A DNA stretch of 64,000 bases from Ahaetulla prasina (GCF_028640845.1 NC_080539.1:370581233-370645232), one strand, 5' to 3'. Numbered from the stretch's first letter, positions 29,778-40,893 are shown. Numbers and translations are program-made. Notes: a model not told the origin generated them from the letters alone.

Positions 29778-30165
29778 AGAATAACAGAGTTGGAGGGGAC
29801 CTTGGAGGTCTTCTAGTCCAACCCCTTGCTCAATCAGGAGACCCTACACCATTCTAGACCACCAATGGTGGCTGTCCCGTCATTTCTTGAAAACCTTTAG
29901 TGATGGAACACCCATAACTTCGGGAGGCAAGTCGTTCCATTGATTAATTGTCCTCTCTGTTAGGAAGTTTCTTCTTAATTCCAGAGTGCATCTCTCCTTG
30001 ATGAGTTTCCATCCATCGCTTCTTGTCCTGCCTTCAGGTGCTTTGGAGAATAGCTGGACACCCTCTTCTTTGTGGCAGCCCCTCAAATGTTAGAAGACTG
30101 AGACATATCCAATTCCTGCAACCATTCTTTATCTGTTGTAGCCTCCAGCCCTCTAATTATCTTTT
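29778..30165 (-). mobile_element. CR1 LINE 3' region, reverse
   Basis: It begins with the reversed 3' end (ACAGAGTTGGAGGGGACCTTGG) and holds a minus-strand frame (30086-29880) with EGVQLFSKAPEGRTRSDGW and NFLTERTINQWNDLPPEV. An ATTCT array adjoins its right, 5' side. Confidence 0.85.
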
Positions 30166-30169
30166 GTTT

Positions 30170-30415
30170 CTCTATTCTATTCTATTCTATTCTATTCTAT
30201 TCTATTCTATTCTATTCTATTCTATTCTATTCTATTCTATTCTATGTCTCTTCTCTTCTCTTCCCTTCTTATTTCTCTTTTCTTTTCTTCTCTTCTCTTC
30301 TCTTCTCTTCTCTTCTCTTCTCTTCATCCATCTATTCTATTCTATTCTATTCTATTCTATTCTATTCTATTCTATTCTATTCTATTCTATTCTATTCTAT
30401 TCTATTCCCCATTTC
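30170..30415. repeat. (ATTCT)n array with a TCTTC middle section
   Basis: ATTCT units cover 30172-30245 and 30330-30408, with TCTTCTC pentamers between. Confidence 0.95.
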
Positions 30416-30449
30416 TTTCATCTATAGCTATCATCTATCTGACTATCTA

Positions 30450-30955
30450 TGTTGTGACTCCAGCCCCCGAACTTGGCCCAATGCTCGAAAGTGACTCCGA
30501 AAGTGAGGGGGAAGGGCCGGTAAGGCTTACCTTGGGAGCTCCGATGCCTTTGGCCCGGCTCCAGGAGCCAGAACCAGACCAGTTGGAGGACGTAATGAGG
30601 CTGTCATCCCTGATTCCTCCCTTCCCCAGGCTACGCCTTCAGACCCAGCTGATAATAATAATGAAGCTTGGCTTGACCCGTGCTTCAGAAGATTAGATGG
30701 AGGGCGTCATCAAAGAGAAGGGTGGGGCAGGAGCCCCACTCCACAGGATATATAAGGAGCTTTGGGATTGCTCGCACTCCACGGGGAGCAAAAGCTTAGC
30801 TGAACCATTTCAAAGAAAGCTGAAGTCTTACTCTGTGAGTCATTTGTTTGTACTTTGGCGGGCAGCTGCGATTTCTCTGCCAGGACTGATAAGAGCTGTG
30901 AATCCACTGGCTGAAGGCCAGCTCGTTACTCCCAAGTGGGGAAGGAGACAGAACA
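30450..30955 (+). mobile_element. Solo LTR, same family as 6043-6548
   Basis: 506 bp from TGTTGTGACTCC to GAGACAGAACA, closely similar along its length to the first copy. The flanking pentamers (ATCTA and GTCTG) differ by two transitions and lie in tetramer repeats, so the duplication is uncertain. Its internal open frame is broken by small indels. Confidence 0.85.
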
Positions 30956-31117
30956 GTCTGTCTTCTTTCTATTTATTTACCTACTGACCTACTACCTACC
31001 TATCGTCTCTATCCATCAACTTTATTTATTTATCATATGTCTGTCTATCTATCTATCTATCTATCTATCTGTCTGTCTGTCTGTCTGCCTGTCTGTCTGT
31101 CTGTCTGCCTGTCTGCC

Positions 31118-31206
<89 letters not shown>

Positions 31207-31216
31207 TATCTATCTT

Positions 31217-31286
<70 letters not shown>

Positions 31287-31335
31287 ATCTATCTATATCT
31301 ATCTATATCTCTCTATCTCTCTATCTATGTTCTAT
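30956..31335. repeat. CTAT/CTGT block (GATA/GACA on the minus strand)
   Basis: CTAT units with a CTGT/CTGC section over 31070-31155. GATA mixed with GACA is the Bkm-type composition. Confidence 0.95.
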
Positions 31336-31514
31336 ATTGGCAGTTCTCCTAACCTCAAGCTCTCTCCCAGTTTATGATCCAGTCCTCTTAGCAATTCAGC
31401 ACTCAGGTTCACCATTTAAAGTGAATGATCATGGCTCTAGATTCCCTCCACGCCCATGTAATGATTTTTCAGCTTAGACTTGAAGCTTTAGCATCTAGTA
31501 TTTATCAGCTTGAA

Positions 31515-31595
31515 GATGGGTGGACTTCAACTCCCAGAATTCCCCAGCCAGCCATTCTGGGACTTGAAGTCCACCCATCTTAAAGTTGCCACGTC
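31515..31595. mobile_element. Foldback MITE, partial
   Basis: GGACTTCAACTCCCAGAATTC is followed within 20 bp by the inverted TTCTGGGACTTGAAGTCC and CTTAAAGTTGCCAC. Confidence 0.75.
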
Positions 31596-31599
31596 TTAA

Positions 31600-32575
31600 G
31601 TTGCCCTGCTTTTACTCATCTCTTTTTTTGTTGTTACAAATTCCCAGTTTCCATTTCCCTTTGGAGGGCTCAAGTTTCTAGTCCCTTACGATCCTTATAT
31701 TGCCCTTTTTTGAAATTCTTCCAGTTCTCGGGAATCCTTCTCAAACCACCCGACATCGAAGTTTGGAAAAGTGTGGGGGGGGGACACGGAATTATTAAAC
31801 GTCTTGTACTTGTAGGTTTTATTTTATTTGGCTCAATTTGAACACAGGACCTTTCCAAACTGTTTGATTTTCTTTTATGGCTTGGTTTGTTTTCCTGTAA
31901 TTTGGGAAAGAAAAATGGGAAAATCCATTTTTTCCCCCTCCCCCTCTCTCTTTCCTCCCAGCCACAAGTCAAAGGCAAGCTTTCTAAAAGTCAGCCAGCG
32001 AGGAAAACCCTCCCCCCCACAAAAAAAACCCCACACGTTCATACTGTAGTTATTTCTTAGGAGACAAATTACTTTCCCACCTCTTGAAATGTTCTGAAAT
32101 GCATTCATTTTCAGAGTACATTACTTTTATAAGCTTTGGCAAGGTGCAATTGTGTGATTTTTCCCCCCTCTCCCCCACCCCCTTCCTCTTCTACCAGCAC
32201 CGGCTGCCACAGGGTGCTGTGGACTTGCCTTGTGCGAGAGTGTTTGTGTGTTTAATTTCTTTTCTTTTTTTTTTCCTGTCTCTACCCTTTCCTATTTCAC
32301 CATCTGACACGGAGACCGGGGAGTAAATGATGAAATGTGTTTGGGAAAATGACAATCTTTTCAAACAACTGGGCCTTGTTGTGGAGATTGCAACATAAAA
32401 CAGATGACTGCCCTCCTTGACAGCTAATTGTGTCTGCCTTAATTACAACAAGGATTTAATCGGCTGTGCAAAGCTGTTTGAGAAACCCGGAGAAGCATCT
32501 GGAAAAGTCACCTCCGTAAAAAGGCTGGGATGGCTGAGTTGCCGAGGGAGACGGATCCAAGGGAAGGAGGCGCAG
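31600..32575. other. Longest stretch of apparently unique DNA in the centre of the window
   Basis: No repeat family is recognised. Pyrimidine-rich patches lie at 31930-31960 and 32160-32190. 32330-32500 is AT-rich and low-repeat with several homeodomain-like cores (CAGCTAATTG, CCTTAATTAC), so a conserved element is possible but unproven. Confidence 0.4.
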
Positions 32576-32910
32576 CAGGTAGTCCTCGACTTTACGGCCA
32601 CGACGGAGCCTCAAATCCCTGCCGCTGAGCGAGACGTGAGTTTTGCTCCCATTTTATGATGACCTTTCTTGCCGTCGCTGTAGTTGTTAAGTTTGCAACA
32701 CGGTCTCTGCTTGCCAAAAGGTCACCAAAGGATTTACATCACCGTCGTAAATAGGAATCAGTTGCCAAGCGTCTGAATTTTGATCGCATGACCATGGGGA
32801 TGCTGGGATGGTCGCTGAGTGTGAAAAACGGTCATGAGTCGCTTTTTTCCGGTGCCCTCGTAACTTCGTACGGTCACTAAACAAACCATTGTTAAGTTGA
32901 GGACTGCCTT
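32576..32910. mobile_element. TA-flanked MITE
   Basis: Starts CAGGTAGTCCTCGACTTTACG, ends GTTGAGGACTGCCTT, with the usual internal blocks. It is full-length apart from small deletions. Confidence 0.8.
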
Positions 32911-33004
32911 ATAGAGCTGTAAGCCGCTTTAAGACCTGCAGACTTCAACTCCCAGAATTCCTCAGGCAGCCATGATTTCTTTCAAAAACGTGACCCCCCC
33001 AAAA

Positions 33005-33098
33005 AAAGGTATAATCAGGCACGATTCACTTAACAACCGTTTGGCTTAGCTATGGAAATTCTAGTCCCAATTGTAGTCATAAATCGAGGAATAATACC
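33005..33098. mobile_element. TA-flanked MITE, short remnant
   Basis: CGATTCACTTAACAACCG and GTCATAAATCGAGGA mark a right-end fragment. Confidence 0.65.
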
Positions 33099-33218
33099 TT
33101 GCAGGTACATAAAGGAGAGTTTTTTTACAGAGATGTCACAGCAGAGTGGGGTTTACCTCGATCCATTTTGCTCTGAATTATAGGTCTTGGGTAACATTTC
33201 TCGGCTGTCACATACTTA

Positions 33219-33458
33219 CAGATAGTCCTCGACTTACAACAGTTCAGTTAGTGACCATTTGAAGTTACAACGGCACCGAGAAAACTGACGTACGACCATT
33301 TTTCACACTTTCGTCCTTTGCGGCATCCCCTTGCAGTGATTCACTTAACAACAGTGGCAAGAAAGGTTGCAAAGTGAGGGAAAATTCACTTAACAACCCT
33401 GGCTCCGTTCGCAAGAGATACTTTGGGGCTTCATTGTGGTTGTAAGTCGAGGACTACC
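33219..33458. mobile_element. TA-flanked MITE, internally shortened
   Basis: CAGATAGTCCTCGACTTACAAC after TA (33217-33218), ending GTCGAGGACTACC before TA (33459-33460). The length of 240 bp shows an internal deletion. Confidence 0.8.
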
Positions 33459-33462
33459 TATA

Positions 33463-33740
33463 TTCTCTAAGCACCCAGAGGGCAGGTCAAGAAGCAGCAG
33501 TTGGCTTCTTACTTATTTAGAATTAAGGAAGAATTTTCTGATAGTGGGAATAATTTATTTGTGGAATTGTGGGTGAAGTTGTCTCCAGAAGTTGTGGGTG
33601 CTCCATCACTGGAGGTTTTTAAGTAGAGATTTAAGTAGAGATTGGACGCCCATTTGTCCGGAATGGTATAGAGTCACCTGCTTGAGCAGGGGGTTGGACT
33701 AGAAGACCTCCAAGGTCCCTTCCGGTCTCATGATTCTATG
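33463..33740 (+). mobile_element. CR1 LINE 3' end
   Basis: TCTCTAAGCACCCAGAGGGC onward to GAGCAGGGGGTTGGACTAGA and CCAAGGTCCCTTCC. Diverged. Confidence 0.85.
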
Positions 33741-34074
33741 CTGTATGTTCCTTCGCCTGGACGATGAGGCATAGAACAAACACGTCCAGTGTTTTGCAAG
33801 ATGTTACTTCTGACATAAGGCTGAGATTCAGTCGCACCCCAGTTGGGGATCCTGCAAAGTCCAGGTTGCTTCGGCAAAGATGACCGATCGCTTCGTTTCC
33901 AAATCTCTCTTCCCCCGTTGGATTTACGGCTTGCAGGTTCCAAGCAGGGACTGACGGCTCAAAAGATTTGTTTTGTTTGTTTCGTTCTCCTTTTTCTTCC
34001 CCTCCTTACAGAGTCCAAGAAAGAAAGAAGCTGCATCGATGCTTTGCGGTCACTGCAGAATGCAACCGTCGTGC
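33741..34074. other. Unassigned DNA left of the minisatellite
   Basis: No gene or known repeat is seen. A short AAGAAAGAAAGAAG run occurs at 34017. Confidence 0.4.
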
Positions 34075-35885
34075 GACAGAGGAAGCCATTTTGATGTGCA
34101 GCGAGCAGCGAGGAAGCCATTTTGATGTGCAGGGAGCAGCGAGGAAGCCATTTTTATCTGCAGCGAGGAAGCCATTTTATATGAAGCGAGAAAGTCATTT
34201 TTATGCGCAGTGAGCAGCAAGGAAGCCATTTTGATGTGGAGCAAACAGTGAGGAAGTCATTTTTATGCGCAGTGAGCAGTGAGGAAGCCATTTTTGTGCG
34301 CAGCAAGCAGCAGGGAAACCATTTTGATGTGCAGCGAGCAGTGTGGAAGCCATTTTGATGGGCAGCGAGCAGCGGGGAAGCCATTTTTATCTGCAGTGAG
34401 CAGCGAGGAAGCCATTTTTATGTGGAGCAAGCAGTGAGGAAGCCATTTTTGTGAGCAGCAAGCAGCACGGAAACCATTTTGATGTGCAGCGAGCAGAGAG
34501 GACGCCATTGTGATGTGCAGCAAAAGCGAGAAAGCCATTTTTACGCGCAGCGAGCAGCAAGGAAGCCATTTTATGCTCAGCGAGCAGTGAGGAAGCCATT
34601 TTTATGCTCAGCGAGCAGTGAGGAAGCCATTTTGATGTGCAGCAAGCAGGAGGAAGCCATTTCCTGTGTAGCGAGCGATGAGGAAGCTATTTTGATGTAC
34701 TGCGAGTAGTGAGGAAGCCCTTTTGATATGTGGCAAACAGCGAGGAAACCATTTTTATGCACAGCGAGCAGTGAGGAAGCCATTTTTATGCACAGCGAGC
34801 AGTGAGGAAGCCATTTTTATCTGCAGCGAGCAGCAAGGAAGCCATTTTATGTGAAGCGAGGAAGCCATTTTATATGACACAAAGAAGCCATTTTATGCAC
34901 AGTGAGCAGCGAGGAAGCCATTTTTCTGTGTAGCGAGCAGCGAGGAAGCCATTTTGATGTATAGCGAGCAGTTAGGAAGCCATTTTGATGTGTAGCAAAC
35001 AGCGAGGAAGCCATTTTTATGCACAGTGAGCAGCGTGGAAACCATTTTTATCTGCAGCGAGCAGCGAGGAAGCCATTTTATGTGAAGTGAGGAAGCCATT
35101 TTATGCACAGTGAGCAGCGAGGAAGCCATTTTTCTGTGTAGCGAGCAGCGAGGAAGCCATTTTGATGTGTGGCAAACAGTGAGGAAGCCATTTTTATGTG
35201 CAGCGAGCAGCGAGGAAGCCATTTTTATGTGCAGCGAGCAGCGAGGAAGCCATTTTTATCTGCAGCGAGCAGCGGGGAAGCCATTTTTATCTGCAGCGAG
35301 CAGCGAGGAAGCCATTTTTATGCACAGCGAGCAGTGAGGAAGCCATTTTTATCTGCAGCGAGCAGCAAGGAAGCCATTTTATGTGAAGCGAGAAAGCCAT
35401 TTTATATGACACAAGGAAGCCATTTTATGCACAGTGAGCAGCGAGGAAGCCATTTTTCTGTGTAGCGAGCAATGAGGAAGCCATTTTGATGTATAGCGAG
35501 CAGTTAGGAAGCCATTTTGATGTGTAGCAAACAGCGAGGAAGCCATTTTTATGCACAGTGAGCAGCGTGGAAGCCATTTTTATCTGCAGCGAGCAGCGAG
35601 GAAGCCATTTTATGTGAAGCGAGGAAGCCATTTTATGTGATGCAAGGAAACCATTTTATGCACAGTGAGCAGCGAGGAAGCCATTTTTCTGCGTAGCGAG
35701 CAGTGAGGAAGCCATTCTGATGTGTGGCAAACAGTGAGGAAGCCATTTTTATCTGCAGCGAGCAGCGAGGAAGCCATTTTATGTGAAGTGAGCAGCGAGG
35801 AAGCCATTTTATTTGAAGTGAGCAGCGAGGAAACCATTTTTATGTGCAGTGAGCATTGAGGAAGCCATTTTGACGTGCACCCCAA
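34075..35885. repeat. Minisatellite, about 60 units of about 31 bp, GCCATTTT core
   Basis: The typical unit is a GAGGAAGCCATTTTTATGT phrase followed by a GCAGCGAGCAGC phrase (31 bp). A shorter variant of 23-24 bp lacks part of the GCAGCGAGC segment. Units at 34085, 34116, 34147 and 34171 show both lengths. A larger segment is duplicated at an offset of about 532 bp (compare TATATGACACAA at 34871 and 35403). The core reads AAAATGGCTTCC on the minus strand and resembles a YY1-type site. Short open frames appear on both strands but change frame with unit length. Confidence 0.95.
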
Positions 35886-36465
35886 AGGGATGGCATTGCA
35901 GGGCCTGCGAGACTGGGTGCCAGTATTTTTGGGGAGGGGTAGGAGTTACAGCAGAAAGCTTCCTCTCCTCAAACTACAGGTAGTGGAGCGGAAATCCACA
36001 AAGGCTGGCTAGGGAATTCTGGGAGTTGAAGTCCCCGCTCCTTAAAGTTGCTATGTTTGGAAGGAAAAAAAAAAACCAAACCCACTGTCCTAAACAGCAG
36101 TGGGTAGCAACCTTGGCAGAAATATTTGGAAAAAAAGAGACTTTTAACACGATGAACTGGCTATAAATAAGGCTGGGAAATTCACATTACAGTTCCCAGA
36201 CACTGCACTGACGCCAAGACTGCCATTCGCGGAAGCTTCCTGCGATCCGGAGATCGGATTGAACACGCCAGAAGCCTGGAGTTTGACGTGACTGGACCAG
36301 ACAGACAGTTTTAATTCTGGCAAGGCGCAAAGTAGCCTCTTGGCTAGCCGTAAAGGTGTGAACTGCCTTTTCGCTCATCACTGGAGAGGAGGAAATTCGT
36401 ACAAAGTCCAAGTTTGCAGCACGAAACCTTCCGCCTTCTGAGAAACCTCTCAACCCGCTTCTCTC
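35886..36465. other. Mostly unique DNA with a foldback-MITE arm
   Basis: GGGAATTCTGGGAGTTGAAG (36009) is one arm of the palindromic MITE. The rest, including 36180-36460, matches nothing I recognise. Confidence 0.4.
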
Positions 36466-36563
36466 TTTCCCCGAAAATAAAACCCGACTGAAAAATAAGT
36501 CCTAGCGTGATTTTTCAGGATGCTCGTAATATAAGCCCTACCCCCAAAATAAGCCCCGGTTAA
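36466..36563. mobile_element. Small palindromic MITE (CCCCGAAAATAAG family), partial
   Basis: CCCCGAAAATAAAACCCG, CGTAATATAAGCCC and CCCCCAAAATAAGCCCC are characteristic phrases. Complete relatives are at 37405 and 37752. Confidence 0.6.
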
Positions 36564-36564
36564 G

Positions 36565-36932
36565 ATACAGGGTGGCTCAGGGGCTAGGATGTTGAGCTTG
36601 TCGATCGAAAGGTCGGCAGCTCAGCGGTTCGAATCCCTGGTGCTGCTGTGTTACAGGGTGAGCTCCCGTTACTTGTCCCAGCTTCTGCCAACCTAGCAGT
36701 TTCGAAAGCAAGTAAAAATGCAAGTAGAAAAAATAGGGACCACCTTTGGTGGGAAGGGAACAGCGTTCTGTGCGCCTTTGGCGTTGAGTCATGCCGGCCA
36801 CATGACCATGGAGACATCTTTGGGCAGCGCTGGCTCTTTGGCTTTGAAACGGAGATGAGCATCGCCCCCTAGAGTCGGGAACGACTAGCACATATGTGCG
36901 AGGGGAACCTTTACCTTTACCTATAAGATTGT
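36565..36932 (+). mobile_element. Sauria-type SINE
   Basis: A tRNA-like head has an A box (TGGCTCAGGGGCTAGG, from 36573) and B box (GGTTCGAATCC, 36626-36636). The body contains GTTACTTGTCCCAGCTTCTG and CATGCCGGCCACATGACC. The 3' end has GTCGGGAACGACTAGCACA and finishes in repeated ACCTTT. These are hallmarks of the Sauria SINE of squamates, whose 3' end is shared with Bov-B LINEs. The copy is near full length. Confidence 0.9.
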
Positions 36933-36944
36933 CAAGGCTCTGGT

Positions 36945-37373
36945 TTTCCCAGTTGCAATGGATGGCTGTGAAAGTTGGACCATAAGAAAGGCTGAGCGCC
37001 AATGAATGGAGGCCTTTGAACTCTGGTGCTGGAGAAGACTCCTGCGAGTCTTGGACTGCAAGGCGATCCAACCGGTCGGTCCTAGAGGAGATCAACCCTG
37101 TCTGCTCTTTAGAAGGCCAAATCCTGAAGATGAAATTGAAATACTTTGGCTACCTAATGAGAAGGAAGGACTCCCTGGAGTCCATGCTGGGAACGATGGA
37201 GGGCAAAAGAAGATGGGGACAGCAGAGAAGGAGGTGGCTGGATAGAGTCATTGAAGCAGTTGGCGTGAGCTTAAATGGACTCCAGAGGATGGTAGAGGAC
37301 AGGAAGGCCTGGAGGAACATTGTCCATGAGGTCACGATGGGTCGGACACGACTTCGCAACTAGCAACAACAAC
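36945..37373 (+). mobile_element. Bov-B (RTE-clade) LINE, 5'-truncated 3' end
   Basis: Protein text at the end of the insertion (KLKYFGYLMRRKDSLE, GQQRRRWLDRVIEAVGVS, WRNIVHEVTMGRTRLRN) is the Bov-B RT C-terminus, with the stop near 37361. The tail is AACAACAACAAG. A direct repeat AAGATTGTCA flanks it (36935-36944 and 37374-37383), so this is a separate insertion just after the Sauria SINE. The frame at 37016-37360 is open. Confidence 0.88.
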
Positions 37374-37404
37374 AAGATTGTCAGCCAGAGGGATGCATTT
37401 ATTA

Positions 37405-37497
37405 CCGTATTTACCCCCAAATAAGACTTAACCAGAAAATAAGCCCTTTTGGAGCAAAAATTAATATAAACCCGGTCTTATTTTCAGGGAAACACGG
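37405..37497. mobile_element. Small palindromic MITE with TA duplication
   Basis: 93 bp from CCGTATTTACCCCCAAATAAG to TTATTTTCAGGGAAACACGG, inverted ends, TA on both sides (37403-37404 and 37498-37499). I do not recognise a named family. Confidence 0.7.
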
Positions 37498-37589
37498 TAT
37501 GTGGTAATATAATACAGCAAAAAAAAAAATTGGGGGGCTTATACAGCCAAATCAATACAGATTTGTATTGATATACAGATTGTTTATAC

Positions 37590-38285
37590 AATCTGTGCTT
37601 GTATAAACAGAGGCACAGAATCAAAATCACATGAAGTATTAGTACCGCTTTATAAAACCTTAGTATGGCTACCCCTGGAATAACTGCATCCAGTTTTGGT
37701 CATCACATTACAAAAAAGATGTTGAGACTTTGGAAAAAGTCTAAAGAAAAGCAACTATCCTGTTTCCCCCCCCAAAATATGACATCCCCTGATAATAAGC
37801 CCAATTTGGGCTTTTGAGCACATGGCAATAAGGCCAAGCACTTATTTCAGGGTTCAAAAGAATATAAGACATAAGTCTTATTTTTGGGGAAACATCTGAA
37901 GAACAGTTGCCACATTTGAGTTTGGCTAGTCTAGAGAAAAGAAAGACTAGGGGGGACATGATAGCAGTATTCCAGTATTTGAAGGGCTGCCACAAAGAAG
38001 AGGGAGTCAAGCTATTTTCCAAAGCACCTGAAGGCCAGACGACACGCAATGGATGGAAACTAATCAAGGAGAGAAGCAACCTGGAATTAAGTAGAAACTA
38101 CCTAAACTGAGGATAATTAACCAGTGGAACGACTTGCCTCCAGAAGTTGTGGCTGCTCTAACACCGGAGGTTTTAAAGAAGAGACTGGAGAGTGTCTTGT
38201 CTGAAATGGTATAGGATCACCTGCTTGAGCAGGGGGCTGGACTAGAGGACCTCCAAGGTCCCTTCCATCTCTGTTCCGATTCTGA
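37590..38285 (+). mobile_element. CR1 LINE, interrupted by a small MITE
   Basis: RT phrases at 37612-37750 (AGAGGCACAGAATCAAAATC onward) continue at 37895 (GAAGAACAGTTGCCACATTTG) and run to the 3' end with GAGCAGGGGGCTGGACTAGA and a GATTCTGATTCT end. The gap holds the MITE at 37752-37894. Confidence 0.85.
37752..37894. mobile_element. Small palindromic MITE inserted in CR1
   Basis: CCTGTTTCCCCCCCCAAAAT on the left and TTATTTTTGGGGAAACA on the right are inverted ends. Internal AATAAGCCC and GCCAAGCACTTATT relate it to 37405-37497. Confidence 0.7.
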
Positions 38286-39325
38286 TTCTCCTCTCCCATT
38301 CCTCACTGCAGGCAGGAACAACTATATGAAAATTAAACATTTACATATTTCAGCCATATGGGGCCTAACTGGAAGCAGGGAGGAACAAAAAGTTTTAAAG
38401 CAACTAATTTTTGTTTTATTTTATTTTTATTAATTTTATTGTCTTTTACTATTTTTATTTTATTTTATTGATTATTGGATTGTTTTTTTTTTAACTAACG
38501 GTATTTTATTATTTTATTTTAATCCCACTTTTATTATTTTTATAATAAGGTTGATAAAAACACTATAAGTACCGAGATGTGTTTCGCGTCTTCCACATTT
38601 GGGAAGCCAAGCAGCTAGCCCTCAGTGGCCCTGCTTCCGATTTTCCCTGCTTCTGTTCGCTCGGATCTGTTGCGGCGTAGAAATGCCATTATCTTCACAG
38701 ATCTCCTTCCTTAATATAATTGACAAAGCTTTTCCGTCCGTTTTATCCAGTCTGGCGTGTCACGATCCGCGAAGTGCTGAGAGATACGTCCTACTGTGTT
38801 GGAGATGCCAACATTTGTGCGATTTGTCATCTTCGGCTGCTTGATGTGTTCGGACAGCGCTGCGGATTGACAGCCGAGCCGAGGGCGAAGTCTGCCGCTT
38901 GTCACTCATGACGACGGCCTGCTGCTGCGAGTTCGAATGGCGCCCCTCCCCTCCATCCAGGAAACATCAGCCTTCGTTTAGCTACTGATTTCCAAGGGTG
39001 GGGCGGGAGGGGGGAAGAAAAGAAAAAAGAAAAATTCAGCCACCCCGCCGGGATGTTTTGTAAAATTCTGAAAGATGTTTTTATTTGTTGCGTTTCTCGA
39101 TCGGTGACTTCATCAGAACTTTTGGGAGAGAAATCCTCCAGATCCGTTTTAAAGAGAAAGTTGGATCTTCTCGGTTGATTCAGTTTACGGCCTGATTGAT
39201 TTGGGTTTTTTAGATTCCAGGAAATGGGACCATATTGCTTGAACCAGTTTTGTCAAAAGCCAGATGGTTGGATTCAAATACAAGTAGATTACAGGAGTTT
39301 AAACCAGGGTTTCTTCACTTCAGCA
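38286..39325. other. AT-rich then unique DNA, no gene seen
   Basis: 38395-38560 is TTTTATT-rich. 38570-39325 is unique-looking and includes a short GGGGCGGGAGGGGGG patch at 39000. A 63-codon frame (38720-38911) is not supported by any motif. Confidence 0.45.
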
Positions 39326-39329
39326 ACTT

Positions 39330-40225
39330 CTGATATGTGGACTTCAACTTCCAGAATTCCCCAGACTGGCCAGGGGATTCTGGGAGCTGAAATTCACATG
39401 TGCTGACCAGGGAATTCTGGGAGTTGAAATTCACATGTGTTGGTACTTATTAAGTATCAGATAAAAAAATATCGAATAGCATATGAGTAAATTTAGGAAA
39501 TATTTTGTATTAGATATATTTTTGAAGGAGAGGGGAATTGAGAGTGTGATTATGTGTGGGGTGACTAGAGATTATAATTTAGGAATTATTTTGGATTATG
39601 ATTGTTAGTTTTGATACCCTGCATTTTGTTCTGGGAAGTCAGGGTGGGGGTGGGGGTAAGGGGAGGGAATTGGGGGTTGGGGGTAAAGGATGGAGTGATG
39701 GTTAATGTACAGGGATTATTGAAGATGTATAAATTAATGTAGGGTCGGGTCTGCCCAGTTACCATTTTAGAACGATGGGGAGGGAGAAAAGAGGAGAGAG
39801 TAGGAGGTAGGAAAGAGGAGAAGAGGAAGGAAGAGGGGTAGAAGAGGGAGAAGGAAGGTGTAGGGTGGAGGGAGGAGAGGATGTAGATAAGAGAAGGAGA
39901 CGAAGGTCTGGAAAGTAGAAGAAGATAGAAGAGGGAAGAGTGCTAAAAAGGGGGGTGGTGACTGGGCAGGCCCGACTAATTGTATATAACTGTACATTGG
40001 ATGAGCTGTTTGATATGATTGTAAAAATAAAACTTTTTTATGAGAAACAAAAAAAAAAGAAATTCACATGTGTTGGCTGGGGGATTCTGGGAGCTGAAGT
40101 CCATGCGTGCTGACCAGGGAATTATGGGAGTTGAAATTCACATGTGCTGTCTGGGGGATTCTGGGAATTGAAGTCCATACGTGCTGGCTGGGGGATTCTG
40201 AGACCTGAACTCCATGGATGCAGGA
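39330..40225. repeat. Minisatellite of about 41-bp units from the foldback MITE, split by L1
   Basis: Units with GGGATTCTGGGAGCTGAAAT followed by TCACATGTGCTGACC occur at about 39375, 39413, 40080, 40120, 40160 and 40195. They are arms of the palindromic MITE. An L1 tail lies between the second and third unit. Confidence 0.8.
39444..40058 (+). mobile_element. L1-type insertion, 3' UTR only, 18-bp target duplication
   Basis: The 615-bp insertion ends with AAAATAAAACTTTTTTATGAG and an A-tail. GAAATTCACATGTGTTGG is present at 39426-39443 and again at 40059-40076. A long target duplication with a poly(A) tail is the mark of L1-type priming. The interior has G-rich and purine-rich stretches (39640-39960) with no coding sequence, consistent with an L1 3' UTR. 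The L1 family itself is inferred. Confidence 0.75.
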
Positions 40226-40829
40226 TAAAAGCATGATTCAAACCTCATGTATTTTGTATGTAAGTTGTGATGTCAGACAGATGTACAAAAGGAGAATTTG
40301 GGCCAAAATAATATTCCGATCTCAATTGTGCTCGTAAGTTGAGGACTAGCTGTATATAAAGTAGACCTGATACGGGACTTAAATACAGGTAGTCCTCGAC
40401 TTATGACCCTAACTGAACCCAAAATTTTCTATTGTTGCACCCAAAAGGGCATTGGAAGTAAAAAAATTGAGATGCTTTCTTTTTTCTTTTCTTTTTAAAA
40501 AAAGAGATTGATTAGGTACGGCGTCGGTTTCAGAACCTGCCAATTCACATCACTGACCTGACTGCTAAAGACTTGCAAAGCACACAGGCAGGAGAGACAC
40601 AAGGAAGGGATTCGGCTGCTCTCTGACATCCCTCCGAAACACACAATCTGCCAAGCCACAGGAGGGAGCCGGTGCAGACACGGGTTGTGGCTTTGCCATT
40701 TTTGCCTTCCAAGAGGTACAAAGCAGAAGGAACAGCTGCGGAGTTCAGAGGCTGGAGGGGAAAAGAAAAGGAATGGAGAAATCTCTTTGGATTTGGAAAA
40801 AACAATTTTTTTTTCTCCAAAGCATTTTT
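40226..40829. other. Unassigned DNA with MITE ends
   Basis: Right-end (GTTGAGGACTAGCTGTA, 40337-40353) and left-end (CAGGTAGTCCTCGACTTATG, 40387-40406) MITE fragments lie here. 40500-40800 is unique-looking. Confidence 0.45.
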
Positions 40830-40838
40830 CTTTTCTTT

Positions 40839-40893
<55 letters not shown>

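Noticed and set aside
34154..35222. Short repeating frames on both strands of the 31-bp minisatellite
   Set aside because: The unit length is not a multiple of three and short units shift the frame. No start context or conservation is visible.
38720..38911. Cys-rich 63-codon frame that looked like a small zinc-binding protein
   Set aside because: Cys spacing fits no finger I know, there is no start or splice context, and it lies in otherwise non-coding DNA.
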